Source of the DNA: an uncultured Eubacteriales bacterium
GTDB lineage: Bacteria > Bacillota > Clostridia > Saccharofermentanales > UBA5734
Direction: 5' to 3'
Assembly (NCBI GenBank): GCA_903835065.1
Contig: CAILLO010000004.1
Span: 1-64,000, forward strand
Length of the DNA: 64,000 nt
Shown here one piece after another: positions 16,591 through 25,450 of the stretch (the first letter of the stretch is position 1; each line of letters opens with the position of its first letter). The notes under the pieces are model-generated. The model was not told where the DNA came from and made no database searches. It saw nothing but the letters and a program-made list of their open reading frames with translations. The translations under genes and the position numbers were made by a program.

Positions 16591-17997
16591 ATGGCGATCA
16601 TCGTCCGCGACCGAGGCTTCTATCGGACCCTGTGGGCCCTCTCCGTCCCCATCGTGCTCCAGAACCTGATCACCTTCGGGGTCGGGTTCAGCGACAACGT
16701 CATGGTCGGCGGCCTCGGGGCGAACGCCATCGCCGGCGTCTTCATGGGCAACCAGGTCCAGACGCTGCTGCAGATGTTCATGCTCGGCATCGCCGGCGCC
16801 ATGCAGATCCTGACGGCGCAGTACTGGGGCCGACGCGACACCGGCCGCATCCGGTCGATCGTCGCGATCGCCTTCCGCATCACGCTCGGCATCACCGTGG
16901 TCCTCGGCCTCGCGACGGCGGTCTTCCCCGCCTGGATCCTCGGCCTGTTCACGAACGACCCGCTCGTCGTCGCCCAGGGCGTGCAGTTCCTGAAGTACAT
17001 GGCCTTCTCCTACGTCTTCTTCGGCGTCTCCCAGTTGCTGGTCTCCGCGATGCGCAGCGTCGAGTCCGTGAAGATCGGCATGTACGTCTCGATCGGGACC
17101 TTCGTCGTCAACCTCTTCCTCAACTGGGTCTTCATCTACGGCGCCCTCGGCGCCCCGGCCATGGGCGTCGCGGGCTGCGCGCTGTCGACCCTGGTCGCCC
17201 GCATCGTCGAGGCGGGGGCGATGGTTCTCTACGTCGGCCTCGGAGACCGCAAGCTGCGCATGCGGTTCCACGACCTGCTTCGCTTCGACGCCCTCCTCCG
17301 GAACGACTACTTCCGCTTCGGCCTCCCCGTGATTGCCGGACAGATCGTCTGGGCCATCAACAACCTCGCCAGCAGCGCGATCCTCGGGCGTCTCGGCGCG
17401 GAGGCGATCGCGGCGACGAGCATCACGAACATGCTGTACGTCCTGGTGTCGATCGTCATCATGGGCCTGTCGGCGGGGGTCGGGATCCTGACCGGCAAGA
17501 CAGTCGGCGCGGGCGAATTCGAGAAGATGAAGCTCTACGCGAAGACGATCCAGGTCATGTTCCTGGTCATCGGGCTGTGCGCGGGCGCCGTGGTCCTGCT
17601 CCTCCGGTCGCCCTTCCTCCAGATCTACAACATCGACGCCGCCACGCGGGCCGTCTCGCTCCAGTTCATGGCCGTCCTCGCCGTCACGATCGTGGGCACC
17701 AGCTACCAGGGCATGTGCCTTGGCGGGCTCGTCCGCGCGGGCGGGGACACCAGCTTCGTGTTCCTCAACGACACGGTCTTCGTCTTCCTGACGGTGCTGC
17801 CGTCGGCGCTGCTGGCCGCGTTCGTCTTCCATACGCAACCCTGGGTCGTCTTCGCCTGCCTCAAGTCCGACCAGATCACGAAGATGGCCGTCGCGGTCGT
17901 GAAGATCAACCGTTTCAAGTGGATGAAGAACCTCACGCGAGGGACGAGGACGGAAGCGCTCGGCGAAGTCGCGGCCGAGCTCGAACTGGCGGAATAG
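16591..17997 (+). CDS. MATE family efflux transporter
   Basis: 468-residue polytopic membrane protein with about twelve hydrophobic segments in two related halves, typical of MATE (NorM/DinF-like) drug or metabolite:cation antiporters. ATG 16591 follows GGCAGGAGGG. The frame extends upstream to 16561, but that region contains a TACAAT promoter-like hexamer (16564-16569), not coding sequence. The substrate is unknown. The gene is followed 14 bp later by a small cytoplasmic protein gene, likely in the same transcript. Confidence 0.88.
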   Translation: MAIIVRDRGFYRTLWALSVPIVLQNLITFGVGFSDNVMVGGLGANAIAGVFMGNQVQTLLQMFMLGIAGAMQILTAQYWGRRDTGRIRSIVAIAFRITLGITVVLGLATAVFPAWILGLFTNDPLVVAQGVQFLKYMAFSYVFFGVSQLLVSAMRSVESVKIGMYVSIGTFVVNLFLNWVFIYGALGAPAMGVAGCALSTLVARIVEAGAMVLYVGLGDRKLRMRFHDLLRFDALLRNDYFRFGLPVIAGQIVWAINNLASSAILGRLGAEAIAATSITNMLYVLVSIVIMGLSAGVGILTGKTVGAGEFEKMKLYAKTIQVMFLVIGLCAGAVVLLLRSPFLQIYNIDAATRAVSLQFMAVLAVTIVGTSYQGMCLGGLVRAGGDTSFVFLNDTVFVFLTVLPSALLAAFVFHTQPWVVFACLKSDQITKMAVAVVKINRFKWMKNLTRGTRTEALGEVAAELELAE

Positions 17998-18011
17998 GAA
18001 AGGGGAACCGG

Positions 18012-18416
18012 ATGGATCAGGACGAAAAGAACGCCATGAAGGATCTGGACGGCATGCTGCTCGACTACCAGTACCCCGGCGAGACCGGGCCGCACTACGT
18101 CGTGTCGGTCCAGGGCGACAAGCTCGATTTCGCGAGCCCTTGGCCCGACGGCCCGGTCGCCGCCCGTCGCGCGTACGCACCTCTCGCGGGGGAGGGCGAC
18201 CGCCGCGTCGACTACCGCGCCCGGAAGATGCAGGAGGGCCTCTATCTGGTCCACTGGATCGTGAAGGGAGAGATCCACGTCGCGCTGCTGTTCGACTTCG
18301 TGAAGCACAAGACGACCTGCGCGGCGCTGATGCCCGGCAGGACCGAACTCTGGGACGAGGCGGACTGGGACCGCTGGTACCTGCCGTCCGAAGCGCTGAA
18401 GAAGCACCAGGGGTGA
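18012..18416 (+). CDS. small soluble protein, possibly MoaF-like
   Basis: 134-residue cytoplasmic protein with no signal peptide or membrane segment. Start ATG follows AAAGGGG. Its alternating beta-strand pattern, with LYLVHWIVKGEIHVALLFDF in the second half, recalls the small beta-barrel (lipocalin-like) MoaF N-terminal family. The match is weak and I would not infer a molybdenum role: no molybdopterin genes are nearby. It is translated closely after the MATE transporter and 50 bp before an SDR, so it may bind or modify a small molecule handled by them. Treat as hypothetical. Confidence 0.6.
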   Translation: MDQDEKNAMKDLDGMLLDYQYPGETGPHYVVSVQGDKLDFASPWPDGPVAARRAYAPLAGEGDRRVDYRARKMQEGLYLVHWIVKGEIHVALLFDFVKHKTTCAALMPGRTELWDEADWDRWYLPSEALKKHQG

Positions 18417-18466
18417 AGGGTCCGCGCACGGGGCATCCCGTGCGCCCACGCAAGGAGGGCTTCCTC

Positions 18467-19276
18467 ATGGACATGCAGGGCAGGGTCGTTCTGCTGACCG
18501 GCGCCACCGACGGCATCGGGCGCGCTTCAGCGCGCCGGTTCCTGCGCGAGGGCGCGAGCGTCGCCGTCGCGGGACGCAGGGAGGAGACGGGACGCGAGGC
18601 GGTCCGCGAGCTCGAGGCCGCGTGCGGCGACCCGTCGCGGGTCCTGTTCGTGCGCGGCGACGTCTCGGTCGAGGCGGACGCCGTCCGCTTCGCCGTGGAG
18701 ACCGTCGCACGGTTCGGGCGCCTGGACGTCCTCGTCAACTGCGCCGCGCTGCAGATGGGCGGCACCGTGATGGACGCGGGGGCCGAGGACTACGCCCGGA
18801 TGTTCGCCGTGAACGCCGCGGGCACCGGCCTGTGCGCGAAGGCCGCGATCCCGTTCCTGCTGCGGTCGCCGTGCGCCGCGATCGTCAATGTCGCGTCGCT
18901 CAACGGCAACGTGGGCACCGGCAGCCGGACGATCTACAACGCCACCAAGGCGGCCGTCGTCGAGATGACCCAGTCCATGGCCGTCGACTTCCCGGCGATC
19001 CGCGTCAACTGCGTCTCGCCCGGCTTCACCGCCTCGGACGCCATGATGAGCGGCCTGTCGGGCACCGGCCTCCCGCCGGAGCGGGCCGGAGCGCTGATCA
19101 GCCGCGGCGTCGTCATGAAGCGGATGGCCGGGGTCGACGAGATCGCGAACGTGGTGCACTTCCTCGCGTCCGACGAGGCGTCGTACATGACCGGGTCGAA
19201 CGTGGTCGTGGACGGCGGGGCCCTGTGCTGGGGCAACTACGGCGCGGCGCTCGAGGAGGCGCTCCGCCCGCGCTGA
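18467..19276 (+). CDS. short-chain dehydrogenase/reductase (SDR)
   Basis: 269-residue classical SDR. Cofactor motif TGATDGIG (residues 11-18), catalytic Ser144, Tyr157 and Lys161 (YNATK), and the structural NCAAL motif are all present. ATG 18467 follows CAAGGAGG. Typical activity: NAD(P)-dependent oxidation of a secondary alcohol, with sugars, polyols and 3-oxoacyl compounds common in this subgroup. The 3' end overlaps the convergent MFS gene by 40 bp, so antisense interference between the two transcripts is possible; no terminator separates them. Confidence 0.9.
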   Translation: MDMQGRVVLLTGATDGIGRASARRFLREGASVAVAGRREETGREAVRELEAACGDPSRVLFVRGDVSVEADAVRFAVETVARFGRLDVLVNCAALQMGGTVMDAGAEDYARMFAVNAAGTGLCAKAAIPFLLRSPCAAIVNVASLNGNVGTGSRTIYNATKAAVVEMTQSMAVDFPAIRVNCVSPGFTASDAMMSGLSGTGLPPERAGALISRGVVMKRMAGVDEIANVVHFLASDEASYMTGSNVVVDGGALCWGNYGAALEEALRPR

Positions 19277-20433
19277 CGCCCGCGCCACAGCAGGAACGCG
19301 ACGAAGGCGAGGACGGCCGCGGCGTCGATCGCGGACAGGCCGAGGAACACCCGCCGGATGCCGACGAGGTCGCTGATCCAGCCCCCCGCCACGCTCCCGA
19401 TGATCCGGGCCGCCCCGATGCACAGCATCGCGTTGAGGGCCTGGCCGGAGGCGCGCAGTTCCTTCGGCACGTTCGTGTTGATATAGGTCGCCATGCAGTA
19501 GATCGTCACGATGACGGTGACCCCGTGCAGGGCGTTGACGGCCATGATCACGCCCGGGTCGCCGACGAGGAAGAACAGCAGCCAGCGGAGCGCCAGGAAG
19601 AGCCCCGCCGCGGCCATGGCCCAGCGCACGCCGATGCGCGCGAGGATGCGGTCCGCGTACAGCAGGAACGGGATCTCCGCGACGGACGTGATGAAGATGG
19701 CCCAGCCCTGCATCGTCGTGTCGGCACCGAGCGACTTCAGGTGGATCGCGAAGAAGCTGTAGTAGAAGCCCAGCGTGAGCTGCAGCACGAAGTTGAAGGC
19801 GAGCAGGACGACGAGGCCGCGGTCGCGGAACAGGGCGCGCACCGGGACGCGCGGTCCGGACGCCTGGTGTCCGCCGACCTTCGGCAGGCGGGTCGCGACG
19901 AGGAAGGCGAGCAGGGCCATCCCGGCGTACAGCGGGAAGATCGCGCCGATGCGGGCGCGCGCCACGAAGCCCGCGACGACGGCCATCACGGCGTAGCCGA
20001 GCGTGCCCGCCAGCCGGATCGGGCCGAACGGCCGGCCCGTCCGGGAGAGGTGCTCGAGCGCGATCGCGTCGCTCATCGGGATGATGGGCGACTGGAACGC
20101 GGAGAAGAGCACGATGCAGAGGAAGACCCACGGCCAGGCGGGGGACAGCGGGAAGAGCAGGATGCAGGCGGCGCTGCCGAGCAGCAGGACATACAGGATC
20201 CGGTTCTTGCTGGGGGAGCGGTCGGCGGCGAGGCCCCAGGCCGGGTGGGCGGCCAGCGCGACGAGCGGACCGAACGCGAGCAGGGCGCCGACGAGCGTGC
20301 GGCTGTAGCCGAGGCCGTTCAGGTAGATCGGGATGAAGACGACGTAGACCGCGGTCGCCATGTAGCTGGCCGCGTAGTAGAGCACGAAGCGGAGGGGGCC
20401 GGGGTCCGGGGAGGGGCGCCGCTCCTCAGCCAA
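19237..20433 (-). CDS. MFS transporter (nucleoside/sugar-proton symporter-like)
   Basis: 398-residue twelve-helix major facilitator of the MFS_1-like/LacY-related group (FVLYYAASYMATAVYVVFIP at the start of helix 1). I place the start at TTG 20433, which overlaps the histidine kinase stop by 8 bases and has a GGGAG upstream. The frame is open much further, but that part is a shadow of the kinase gene. Being the third gene of a response regulator/kinase operon suggests the transporter is the output, or part of the input, of that two-component system. The substrate is unknown. The tail overlaps the convergent SDR gene by 40 bp. Confidence 0.82.
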   Translation of the reverse strand: MAEERRPSPDPGPLRFVLYYAASYMATAVYVVFIPIYLNGLGYSRTLVGALLAFGPLVALAAHPAWGLAADRSPSKNRILYVLLLGSAACILLFPLSPAWPWVFLCIVLFSAFQSPIIPMSDAIALEHLSRTGRPFGPIRLAGTLGYAVMAVVAGFVARARIGAIFPLYAGMALLAFLVATRLPKVGGHQASGPRVPVRALFRDRGLVVLLAFNFVLQLTLGFYYSFFAIHLKSLGADTTMQGWAIFITSVAEIPFLLYADRILARIGVRWAMAAAGLFLALRWLLFFLVGDPGVIMAVNALHGVTVIVTIYCMATYINTNVPKELRASGQALNAMLCIGAARIIGSVAGGWISDLVGIRRVFLGLSAIDAAAVLAFVAFLLWRGRQRGRSASSSAAP

Positions 20434-21913
20434 GGCGGTCGTCTCCCGGCGCAGCCGCGGGCAGTTCGAACCAGAAGGTCGCACCCGCGCCCGGAGGGCT
20501 GTCGACACCGTGGGGCGCGCCGTGCGCGACGAGGATCGACCGCACGATGGCGAGCCCGAGTCCGGTGCCGCGGGGGCCGGATTCCGTGCGCGACGGGCTC
20601 CTGTGGAACCGCTCCCAGATGAGGTCGCGCTCATCGGGCGGGATGCCGGGGCCGTCGTCCGCGATCTCGCAGCGCACCGCGCCGCACCGCCGGAGGACGC
20701 GGACGGCGGCGGCACCGCCGGAGGACGCGTGCTGCAGCGCGTTCTGCAGGAGGTTGTAGAGGACCTGCTCGAGTCGCGCGGAATCGGCGCGGACCGTGCA
20801 CGGGACGTCGACCTCGACGGAGAGGCGCATGCCGAGGGCGTCCGCCTGTCCGCGGAAGCGCTCGGCGACTTCGGCGGCGAGCCGGTCGAGCCGGACGTCG
20901 GCGAGGTCGAGCCGCGGCGACTCCGACTGCATGCGCGACAGGTCGAGCAAGTCGTCGACGAGGCGCGCGAGGTGCTCGGACTCGCCCACGATGCTGTCGA
21001 GCTGGCGGCGGCGCGTCTCGGGCGGCGTGCGCTCGAGGTCGCGTATCGATTCGGCGTAGCCGCGGATCAGGGTCAGCGGGGTGCGGAGGTCGTGGGACAT
21101 GTTGGCGATGAACTCGCGGCGCAGCCCCTCGACGCGCGACAGGTCCCGGCCCATCCGCTCGAGCGTCGCCGCGAGCTCCCCGATTTCGTCGCGGTTGCGC
21201 ACGCGGACGGGGACGTCGAACTGCCCGGCGGCCATCCGCCGCGCGGCTTCGGTGAGCGTCCGGATGGGTCGCGAGAAGGAGCGGGCGAGATGCAGCGAGA
21301 GGACGAGGGAGACGAGGGTCAGGATGCCGAGGATCCAGAAGAACTGCGTCCTGAGGACCGCGACCGTCTCGGCGACGGCGGGCATGGGCAGCGTCACGAG
21401 CAGAACGCCCGCGACCGCCCCGTTTTCACGGATAGCGCGGCCGACGACGAAGAACTGCGTGCCGAGGCGGGGGTGGGTCATCAGGACCTGCCCGTCCGTG
21501 CCGGCCATCACGCCGGGCAGCATCTGCAGGCGCATCAGGTTCCAGGCGTTCTGGCCCATCATCGAGCCCATGCCGCCCATCATGTCCTGCGTGCCGGAGG
21601 AGAGGACCAGCTTTCCGTCCGCGCCGTACCACTCGATCGAGGCGCCGGTCCGGTACGCGAGCGCGGCGACGAGATCGGCGGCCTGCGCCTGCGTGGAGCC
21701 GGGCAGGGCGGCGGCGAGGCCGGAGGCGTCGGAGGCGACGTCGGATTCGCGGATCGCGGTGTAGGCCTGCCCGAAGAACACGATCTGGAACAGCCAGAGC
21801 AGCACGAGAACGACGGCGACGAGGGCCATCATGCCCAGCCAGAGCCGCGTGGCGATCCGGTGCCGGAGCGCGGGCGCCCGCACGCCGGCGGCGCGGCGTC
21901 CGAGGCGGCTCAC
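20426..21913 (-). CDS. sensor histidine kinase with Met-rich extracytoplasmic loop
   Basis: 495-residue membrane kinase. GTG start overlaps the regulator stop by four bases (GTGA). Layout: helix 1 at about 22-48, an extracytoplasmic sensor domain at about 49-185, helix 2 at about 188-210, HAMP, HisKA with SHDLRTPLTLIRGYAES, and HATPase_c ending with GTGLGLAI. The loop contains MMGGMGSMMG (residues 111-120) and further methionines at 127, 131, 136 and 145, a composition seen in Cu(I)/Ag(I)-binding segments. Metal sensing is therefore a testable idea, not a conclusion. It is paired with the upstream OmpR-type regulator. Confidence 0.9.
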   Translation of the reverse strand: MSRLGRRAAGVRAPALRHRIATRLWLGMMALVAVVLVLLWLFQIVFFGQAYTAIRESDVASDASGLAAALPGSTQAQAADLVAALAYRTGASIEWYGADGKLVLSSGTQDMMGGMGSMMGQNAWNLMRLQMLPGVMAGTDGQVLMTHPRLGTQFFVVGRAIRENGAVAGVLLVTLPMPAVAETVAVLRTQFFWILGILTLVSLVLSLHLARSFSRPIRTLTEAARRMAAGQFDVPVRVRNRDEIGELAATLERMGRDLSRVEGLRREFIANMSHDLRTPLTLIRGYAESIRDLERTPPETRRRQLDSIVGESEHLARLVDDLLDLSRMQSESPRLDLADVRLDRLAAEVAERFRGQADALGMRLSVEVDVPCTVRADSARLEQVLYNLLQNALQHASSGGAAAVRVLRRCGAVRCEIADDGPGIPPDERDLIWERFHRSPSRTESGPRGTGLGLAIVRSILVAHGAPHGVDSPPGAGATFWFELPAAAPGDDRLG

Positions 21914-22605
21914 GTCCCGACCCCGGGGTCGAACTTGTAGCCGATGCCCCAGACGGTGGTGAGGTAGCGGCGGTACGGGCCGAGGTGCTCCCGCACCGTC
22001 TTGACGTGGGTGTCGACCGTGCGCGCGTCGCCCGTGAACTCGTACCCCCAGACCGTCTCCAGGAGCTGCTCGCGGCTGAACACGCGGCCGGGGCGGGCGG
22101 CGAGGTGCGAAATCAGGTCGAACTCGCGGGTGGTGATCGGGACGCCGTGCCCGTCCACGGACAGCGTGCGGCCCGCCAGGTCGAGGACGACACCGGGGAA
22201 TTCGAGCCGCTCCGCGGGGTCGGCGGTCGGGGCGGACTCGGCGCCGCGGCGCGCGAGGACGCGGATGCGGGCGAGGAGCTCGCGCGGGCTGAAGGGCTTG
22301 ACGACGTAGTCGTCGACGCCGAGCTCGAAGGCGAGGATCTTGTCGTACTCCTCGCCGCGGGCGGTCAGCATGCAGACCGGCACGCGCGAGGCGCGGCGGA
22401 TCTCGCGGCAGACGGTCCAGCCGTCGATGCGCGGCATCATGACGTCGAGCACGACGGCGTCGTAGCGGTTGGCGCGGAAGAGCTCCAGCGCCTGCGCGCC
22501 GTCGGCCGCCTCGTCGGCGTCGAATCCGTCCTCGCGGACGTAGCCGCAGACGATCTCCCTGATTTCCGACTGGTCGTCCGCGACGAGGATGCGTCCCTTG
22601 CTCAT
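21910..22605 (-). CDS. OmpR/PhoB family response regulator
   Basis: 231-residue transcription regulator. The receiver domain starts GRILVADDQ with acidic pocket residues, has the phosphoacceptor aspartate in AVVLDVMMPRIDG, and the conserved lysine in YVVKPFSPREL. The C-terminal winged-helix DNA-binding domain ends EFTGDARTVDTHVKTVREHL. ATG 22605 follows GGAAGGGA; the longer upstream frame is noncoding. It is first in the minus-strand operon with its kinase and an MFS gene, and divergent from the esterase gene at 22795, so the 189-bp gap may hold its own operator. Confidence 0.92.
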   Translation of the reverse strand: MSKGRILVADDQSEIREIVCGYVREDGFDADEAADGAQALELFRANRYDAVVLDVMMPRIDGWTVCREIRRASRVPVCMLTARGEEYDKILAFELGVDDYVVKPFSPRELLARIRVLARRGAESAPTADPAERLEFPGVVLDLAGRTLSVDGHGVPITTREFDLISHLAARPGRVFSREQLLETVWGYEFTGDARTVDTHVKTVREHLGPYRRYLTTVWGIGYKFDPGVGT

Positions 22606-22747
22606 GTCCAACGTCCCTTCCATCGGCCGATGCTTCCCCTCCATGGTATCACAGCCGGGTCGGCCGGGCGCCGCCCGCAAGCCGTTCCCATGCTCCCTCC
22701 ATCATGCCGCCGACTTGTGACGCGAGTGTGAAGAGGGCCTGAAAGGT

Positions 22748-22753
22748 TATAAT
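22748..22753 (+). promoter_or_regulatory. -10 element for the esterase/GH1 transcript
   Basis: Perfect TATAAT 41 bp before ATG 22795. No good -35 hexamer at 16-18 bp, so it may need an activator, possibly the divergently encoded response regulator. Confidence 0.5.
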
Positions 22754-22794
22754 GGAGGCATCATGGATTCCCGGAACTCCAAGGAGGACGGCAG

Positions 22795-23622
22795 ATGGAC
22801 ATGAACCGCACGATGAACCTCTATGCGCAGCCCTTCTTCTTCGAAGGCACGAAGGACGAGGCGGTGCTGCTGATCCACGGCTTCACGGGCACGCCGGCCC
22901 AGATGCGGCCGCTCGGCGACGTGCTGAAGGGCGAGGGGTACGCGGTCCGCGGCATCCTGCTGCCCGGGCACGGCACGAACCTCAAGGACATGGAGCGGTC
23001 GAACTGGCCCGAATGGCTCGGCGCCGCCGAAGACGCGCTGGAGGAACTGCTCGCGAAGTACGGGAAGGTAGACGTGATCGGCTTCTCGATGGGCGGCCTG
23101 ATCGCGCTGAACCTCGCCGCGCGCTTCCCGGTCCACCGCGTCGCCACGGTCTCCGCGCCGATCCGCCTGCAGACCCTGATCGCCCCCCTGACGCCCGTCC
23201 TGAGCCTCTTCCGGCGCTACCAGCCCTGGAATCCGGAACCGAAGATCGAGGGCGAGGTCCGCGAACCGTACACGGAGGGCTATCCCGGATTCCCCGTCCG
23301 CTGCGCCGGACAGCTCGACGTCCTGCGCCGCCGGACGCTGAAGCGCCTGGCGGACGTCAAGGCACCGGTCCTGATCGCCCAGTCCTGCATGGACTCGACG
23401 GTCGACCTCGTCAGCCCGTACTACCTCTACGACCACGTCTCCTCGGTCTACCGCGAGGTCCTGCTGCTCGAGCGGTCCCGGCACAACGCGCTGCTCGGAC
23501 CCGAGCGCGAGCACCTGCAGGCCGACCTCGTCCGGTTCTTCGGCCTGCCCGAGGAGACGGTGCGGGAGGAGTCGAAGCACCACGTCCGCAAGGCGGAGGC
23601 GACGGGAGGGAAGACCCCGTGA
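22795..23622 (+). CDS. alpha/beta hydrolase (carboxylesterase)
   Basis: 275-residue cytoplasmic alpha/beta hydrolase similar to Est30-type carboxylesterases and monoacylglycerol lipases. Oxyanion-region motif LIHGFTGTPAQM, nucleophile elbow GFSMGG with Ser98, acid residue in SCMDSTVD, and catalytic His in SRHNALLG. It probably cleaves short acyl esters. It shares a 4-base GTGA overlap with the GH1 gene, so the pair may deacylate and then hydrolyse acylated plant glycosides; that link is inference from coupling. Start choice: ATG 22795 after CAAGGAGG; a second ATG at 22801 is possible. Confidence 0.88.
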   Translation: MDMNRTMNLYAQPFFFEGTKDEAVLLIHGFTGTPAQMRPLGDVLKGEGYAVRGILLPGHGTNLKDMERSNWPEWLGAAEDALEELLAKYGKVDVIGFSMGGLIALNLAARFPVHRVATVSAPIRLQTLIAPLTPVLSLFRRYQPWNPEPKIEGEVREPYTEGYPGFPVRCAGQLDVLRRRTLKRLADVKAPVLIAQSCMDSTVDLVSPYYLYDHVSSVYREVLLLERSRHNALLGPEREHLQADLVRFFGLPEETVREESKHHVRKAEATGGKTP

Positions 23623-24884
23623 GCGGGTTCCGGCTTCCCGACGGCTTCCTCCTCGGCACCGCGACGGCCGCGACGCAGATCGAAGGCGGCGAGACGAACC
23701 ACGACTGGGCGGAATTCTGCGGCCGCACGCCCTCCCCGATCCGGGACGGTTCGACGTGTCTTCGCGCCTGCGACCACTGGAACCGGGTCGAGGAGGACGT
23801 CGCGCTGATGGGCGAGCTCGGCTGCCGGATCTACCGGATGGGCTTCGAGTGGAGCCGGCTGGAGCCGGGCGAAGGCCGCTTCGACGAAGAGGCGGTGGAA
23901 CACTACCGGAAGGAACTGTCGATGCTGCGCGCGGCGGGCATCCTGCCGATGGTCACCCTGTTCCACTTCTCGCTGCCGCTCTGGCTCTCCGCACAGGGCG
24001 GATTCGAGACCGAGCGCGGCATCGCGGCCTTCGCCCGGTACGCCGACTTCTGCGCCCGGCGGTTCGGCGATCTCGTCGAGTCCTGGGCGACCGTCAACGA
24101 GCCCAACATCTACGCGACGATCGGCTATCTCGACGGCAAGTGGCCGCCGGGGACGAAGCATCCCATGGGCGTCGCCTTCCGCGTGATGCGCAACCTCTGC
24201 CTCGCCCACGTGGCCGCCTACAAGACCCTGCACGGCGTGCTCGGCCCCTCCGCCCGGGTCGGCTTCGCCCAGCACCTCCGCTGCTTCGACCCCGCGACGC
24301 GCGCGCCCTGGGACGTCCTCGCCGCCCGCTATATAGAGAATGTCTTCCAGACGGCCTCGAGCGCGGCGCTGTGCACCGGGCGCCTGTCCGCGCCCCTCGG
24401 CCGCGGCGCGCCCTATGGCGAAGGGGACTTCTGCGATTTCTTCGGAATCAACTACTATTCGCGCGACATGGTCCGGTTCTCCGTCCACGGGCTCGCGACG
24501 ATGGGGACGCCGCCCGGCTGCGAGAAGAACGACCTCGGTTGGGAGATCTATCCGGAAGGCCTCGAGCGGGTGGTCCGCAAGGCGCACGCGAAATGCGGCA
24601 AGCCGGTCTGGATCACCGAGAACGGGACCTGCGACGCGAAGGATGCGTTCCGCGGGGACTACCTCGTCTCGCACCTCGCCCGCATCGCGAAGCTCGCCGC
24701 CGAGGGGATTCCCGTCGAGCGCTACTACCACTGGACCCTGATGGACAACTTCGAATGGGCGGAAGGCGAAAGCGCCCGGTTCGGGCTCGTCGAGACCGAC
24801 TTCGGGACGCAGCGCCGCACCGTCCGCGCGAGCGGCCGGACCTTCGCCGGAATCGCCCGCACGCTCGGGTACGATGAACCCTAG
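23619..24884 (+). CDS. glycoside hydrolase family 1 (beta-glucosidase-like)
   Basis: 421-residue GH1 TIM barrel. Start is GTG 23619, overlapping the esterase stop (GTGA) with GGGAGGG upstream. The N-terminus FLLGTATAATQIEGG is typical. The acid/base is Glu161 in TVNEPN and the nucleophile Glu334 in ITENG. The C-terminal aglycone/phosphate region was not diagnostic, so beta-glucosidase, beta-galactosidase or 6-phospho variants are all possible. No phosphotransferase genes are nearby, which weakly favours the non-phospho form. No signal peptide. Confidence 0.9.
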   Translation: MSGFRLPDGFLLGTATAATQIEGGETNHDWAEFCGRTPSPIRDGSTCLRACDHWNRVEEDVALMGELGCRIYRMGFEWSRLEPGEGRFDEEAVEHYRKELSMLRAAGILPMVTLFHFSLPLWLSAQGGFETERGIAAFARYADFCARRFGDLVESWATVNEPNIYATIGYLDGKWPPGTKHPMGVAFRVMRNLCLAHVAAYKTLHGVLGPSARVGFAQHLRCFDPATRAPWDVLAARYIENVFQTASSAALCTGRLSAPLGRGAPYGEGDFCDFFGINYYSRDMVRFSVHGLATMGTPPGCEKNDLGWEIYPEGLERVVRKAHAKCGKPVWITENGTCDAKDAFRGDYLVSHLARIAKLAAEGIPVERYYHWTLMDNFEWAEGESARFGLVETDFGTQRRTVRASGRTFAGIARTLGYDEP

Positions 24885-24922
24885 ACGGTCCGCCCGGACA
24901 CCTCCCGCGGACGCTCCGGCCG

Positions 24923-24931
24923 TGCTATAAT
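24923..24931 (+). promoter_or_regulatory. extended -10 promoter for the secDF leader gene
   Basis: TGC-TATAAT (24923-24931), a perfect extended -10 with no convincing -35. It lies 53 bp before ATG 24985 and indicates that the small secreted protein and secDF start a new transcript. Confidence 0.6.
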
Positions 24932-24984
24932 CCTCCGGTGTCCCGTCCCGGCCGGCCGTGAACCCCACGAGGAGCGTCCCCGCG

Positions 24985-25446
24985 ATGAAGCCCCGCAGTG
25001 TCCGACAGCGCCCCGAAAAGGCCCTCTCCGCCGCGAAATCGGCGGTGGCGGTCCTTCTGGCCCTGCTCGTCCTGCAGTCCGGCTTCCTGGGCGGCCTGCC
25101 GGCCGTCGAAGCGCAGTCCGCAGGCCTTTCGGCCCGCGACGGCGCGCGGGTCGCGAAGGAGGCCGCCGGCACGGCCGGCGCGCAGAACCTGGACGCCACG
25201 CCGGCGCTCGCCGCCGACCTGTCCTCGTCCGGTTCGGCCCGACTCCGCTGGGACAGTCCGTCGAGAAACCTGAACGAGGAGGCCCGGTCCCGCCTGCGCA
25301 CCCGCTCCGCCTCCCCGGATTCCCTCGTGCCCGGCCTGACCGGCCGCCGCGCGCTCCGTCCCCCCTACGACCCGGTCGAGGGACTCCACGCCCACGCGAC
25401 CTCGAAGCGCCTGCTGCTGCAGACCGCGCAGCTGGCCGCCGGATAG
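24985..25446 (+). CDS. small secreted protein upstream of secDF, candidate arrest peptide
   Basis: 153-residue protein with a long basic N-region, one hydrophobic signal segment (about residues 19-40) and a plausible cleavage site after VEA. The rest is low-complexity, Ala/Ser/Arg-rich, with no recognisable domain. ATG 24985 follows GAGGAG; an in-frame GTG at 24958 is weaker. It is the only gene between the promoter and secD, and its C-terminal part carries RRALRPPYDP (R125-P126-P127). Known secretion monitors (SecM, VemP and the RAPP-type ApcA/ApdA peptides) are short secreted proteins encoded directly upstream of sec genes. Their nascent chains stall the ribosome. The similarity is architectural; function here is inference. 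Confidence 0.6.
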   Translation: MKPRSVRQRPEKALSAAKSAVAVLLALLVLQSGFLGGLPAVEAQSAGLSARDGARVAKEAAGTAGAQNLDATPALAADLSSSGSARLRWDSPSRNLNEEARSRLRTRSASPDSLVPGLTGRRALRPPYDPVEGLHAHATSKRLLLQTAQLAAG

Positions 25447-25450
25447 CCCT

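Noticed and set aside
15583-18765. 1060-codon minus-strand frame opposite AKR, MATE and SDR genes
   Set aside because: Shadow frame caused by high GC3; plus-strand genes have full catalytic motifs.
24958-25446. GTG 24958 as start of the secDF leader gene
   Set aside because: ATG 24985 has a better-spaced GAGGAG site; GTG 24958 has none.
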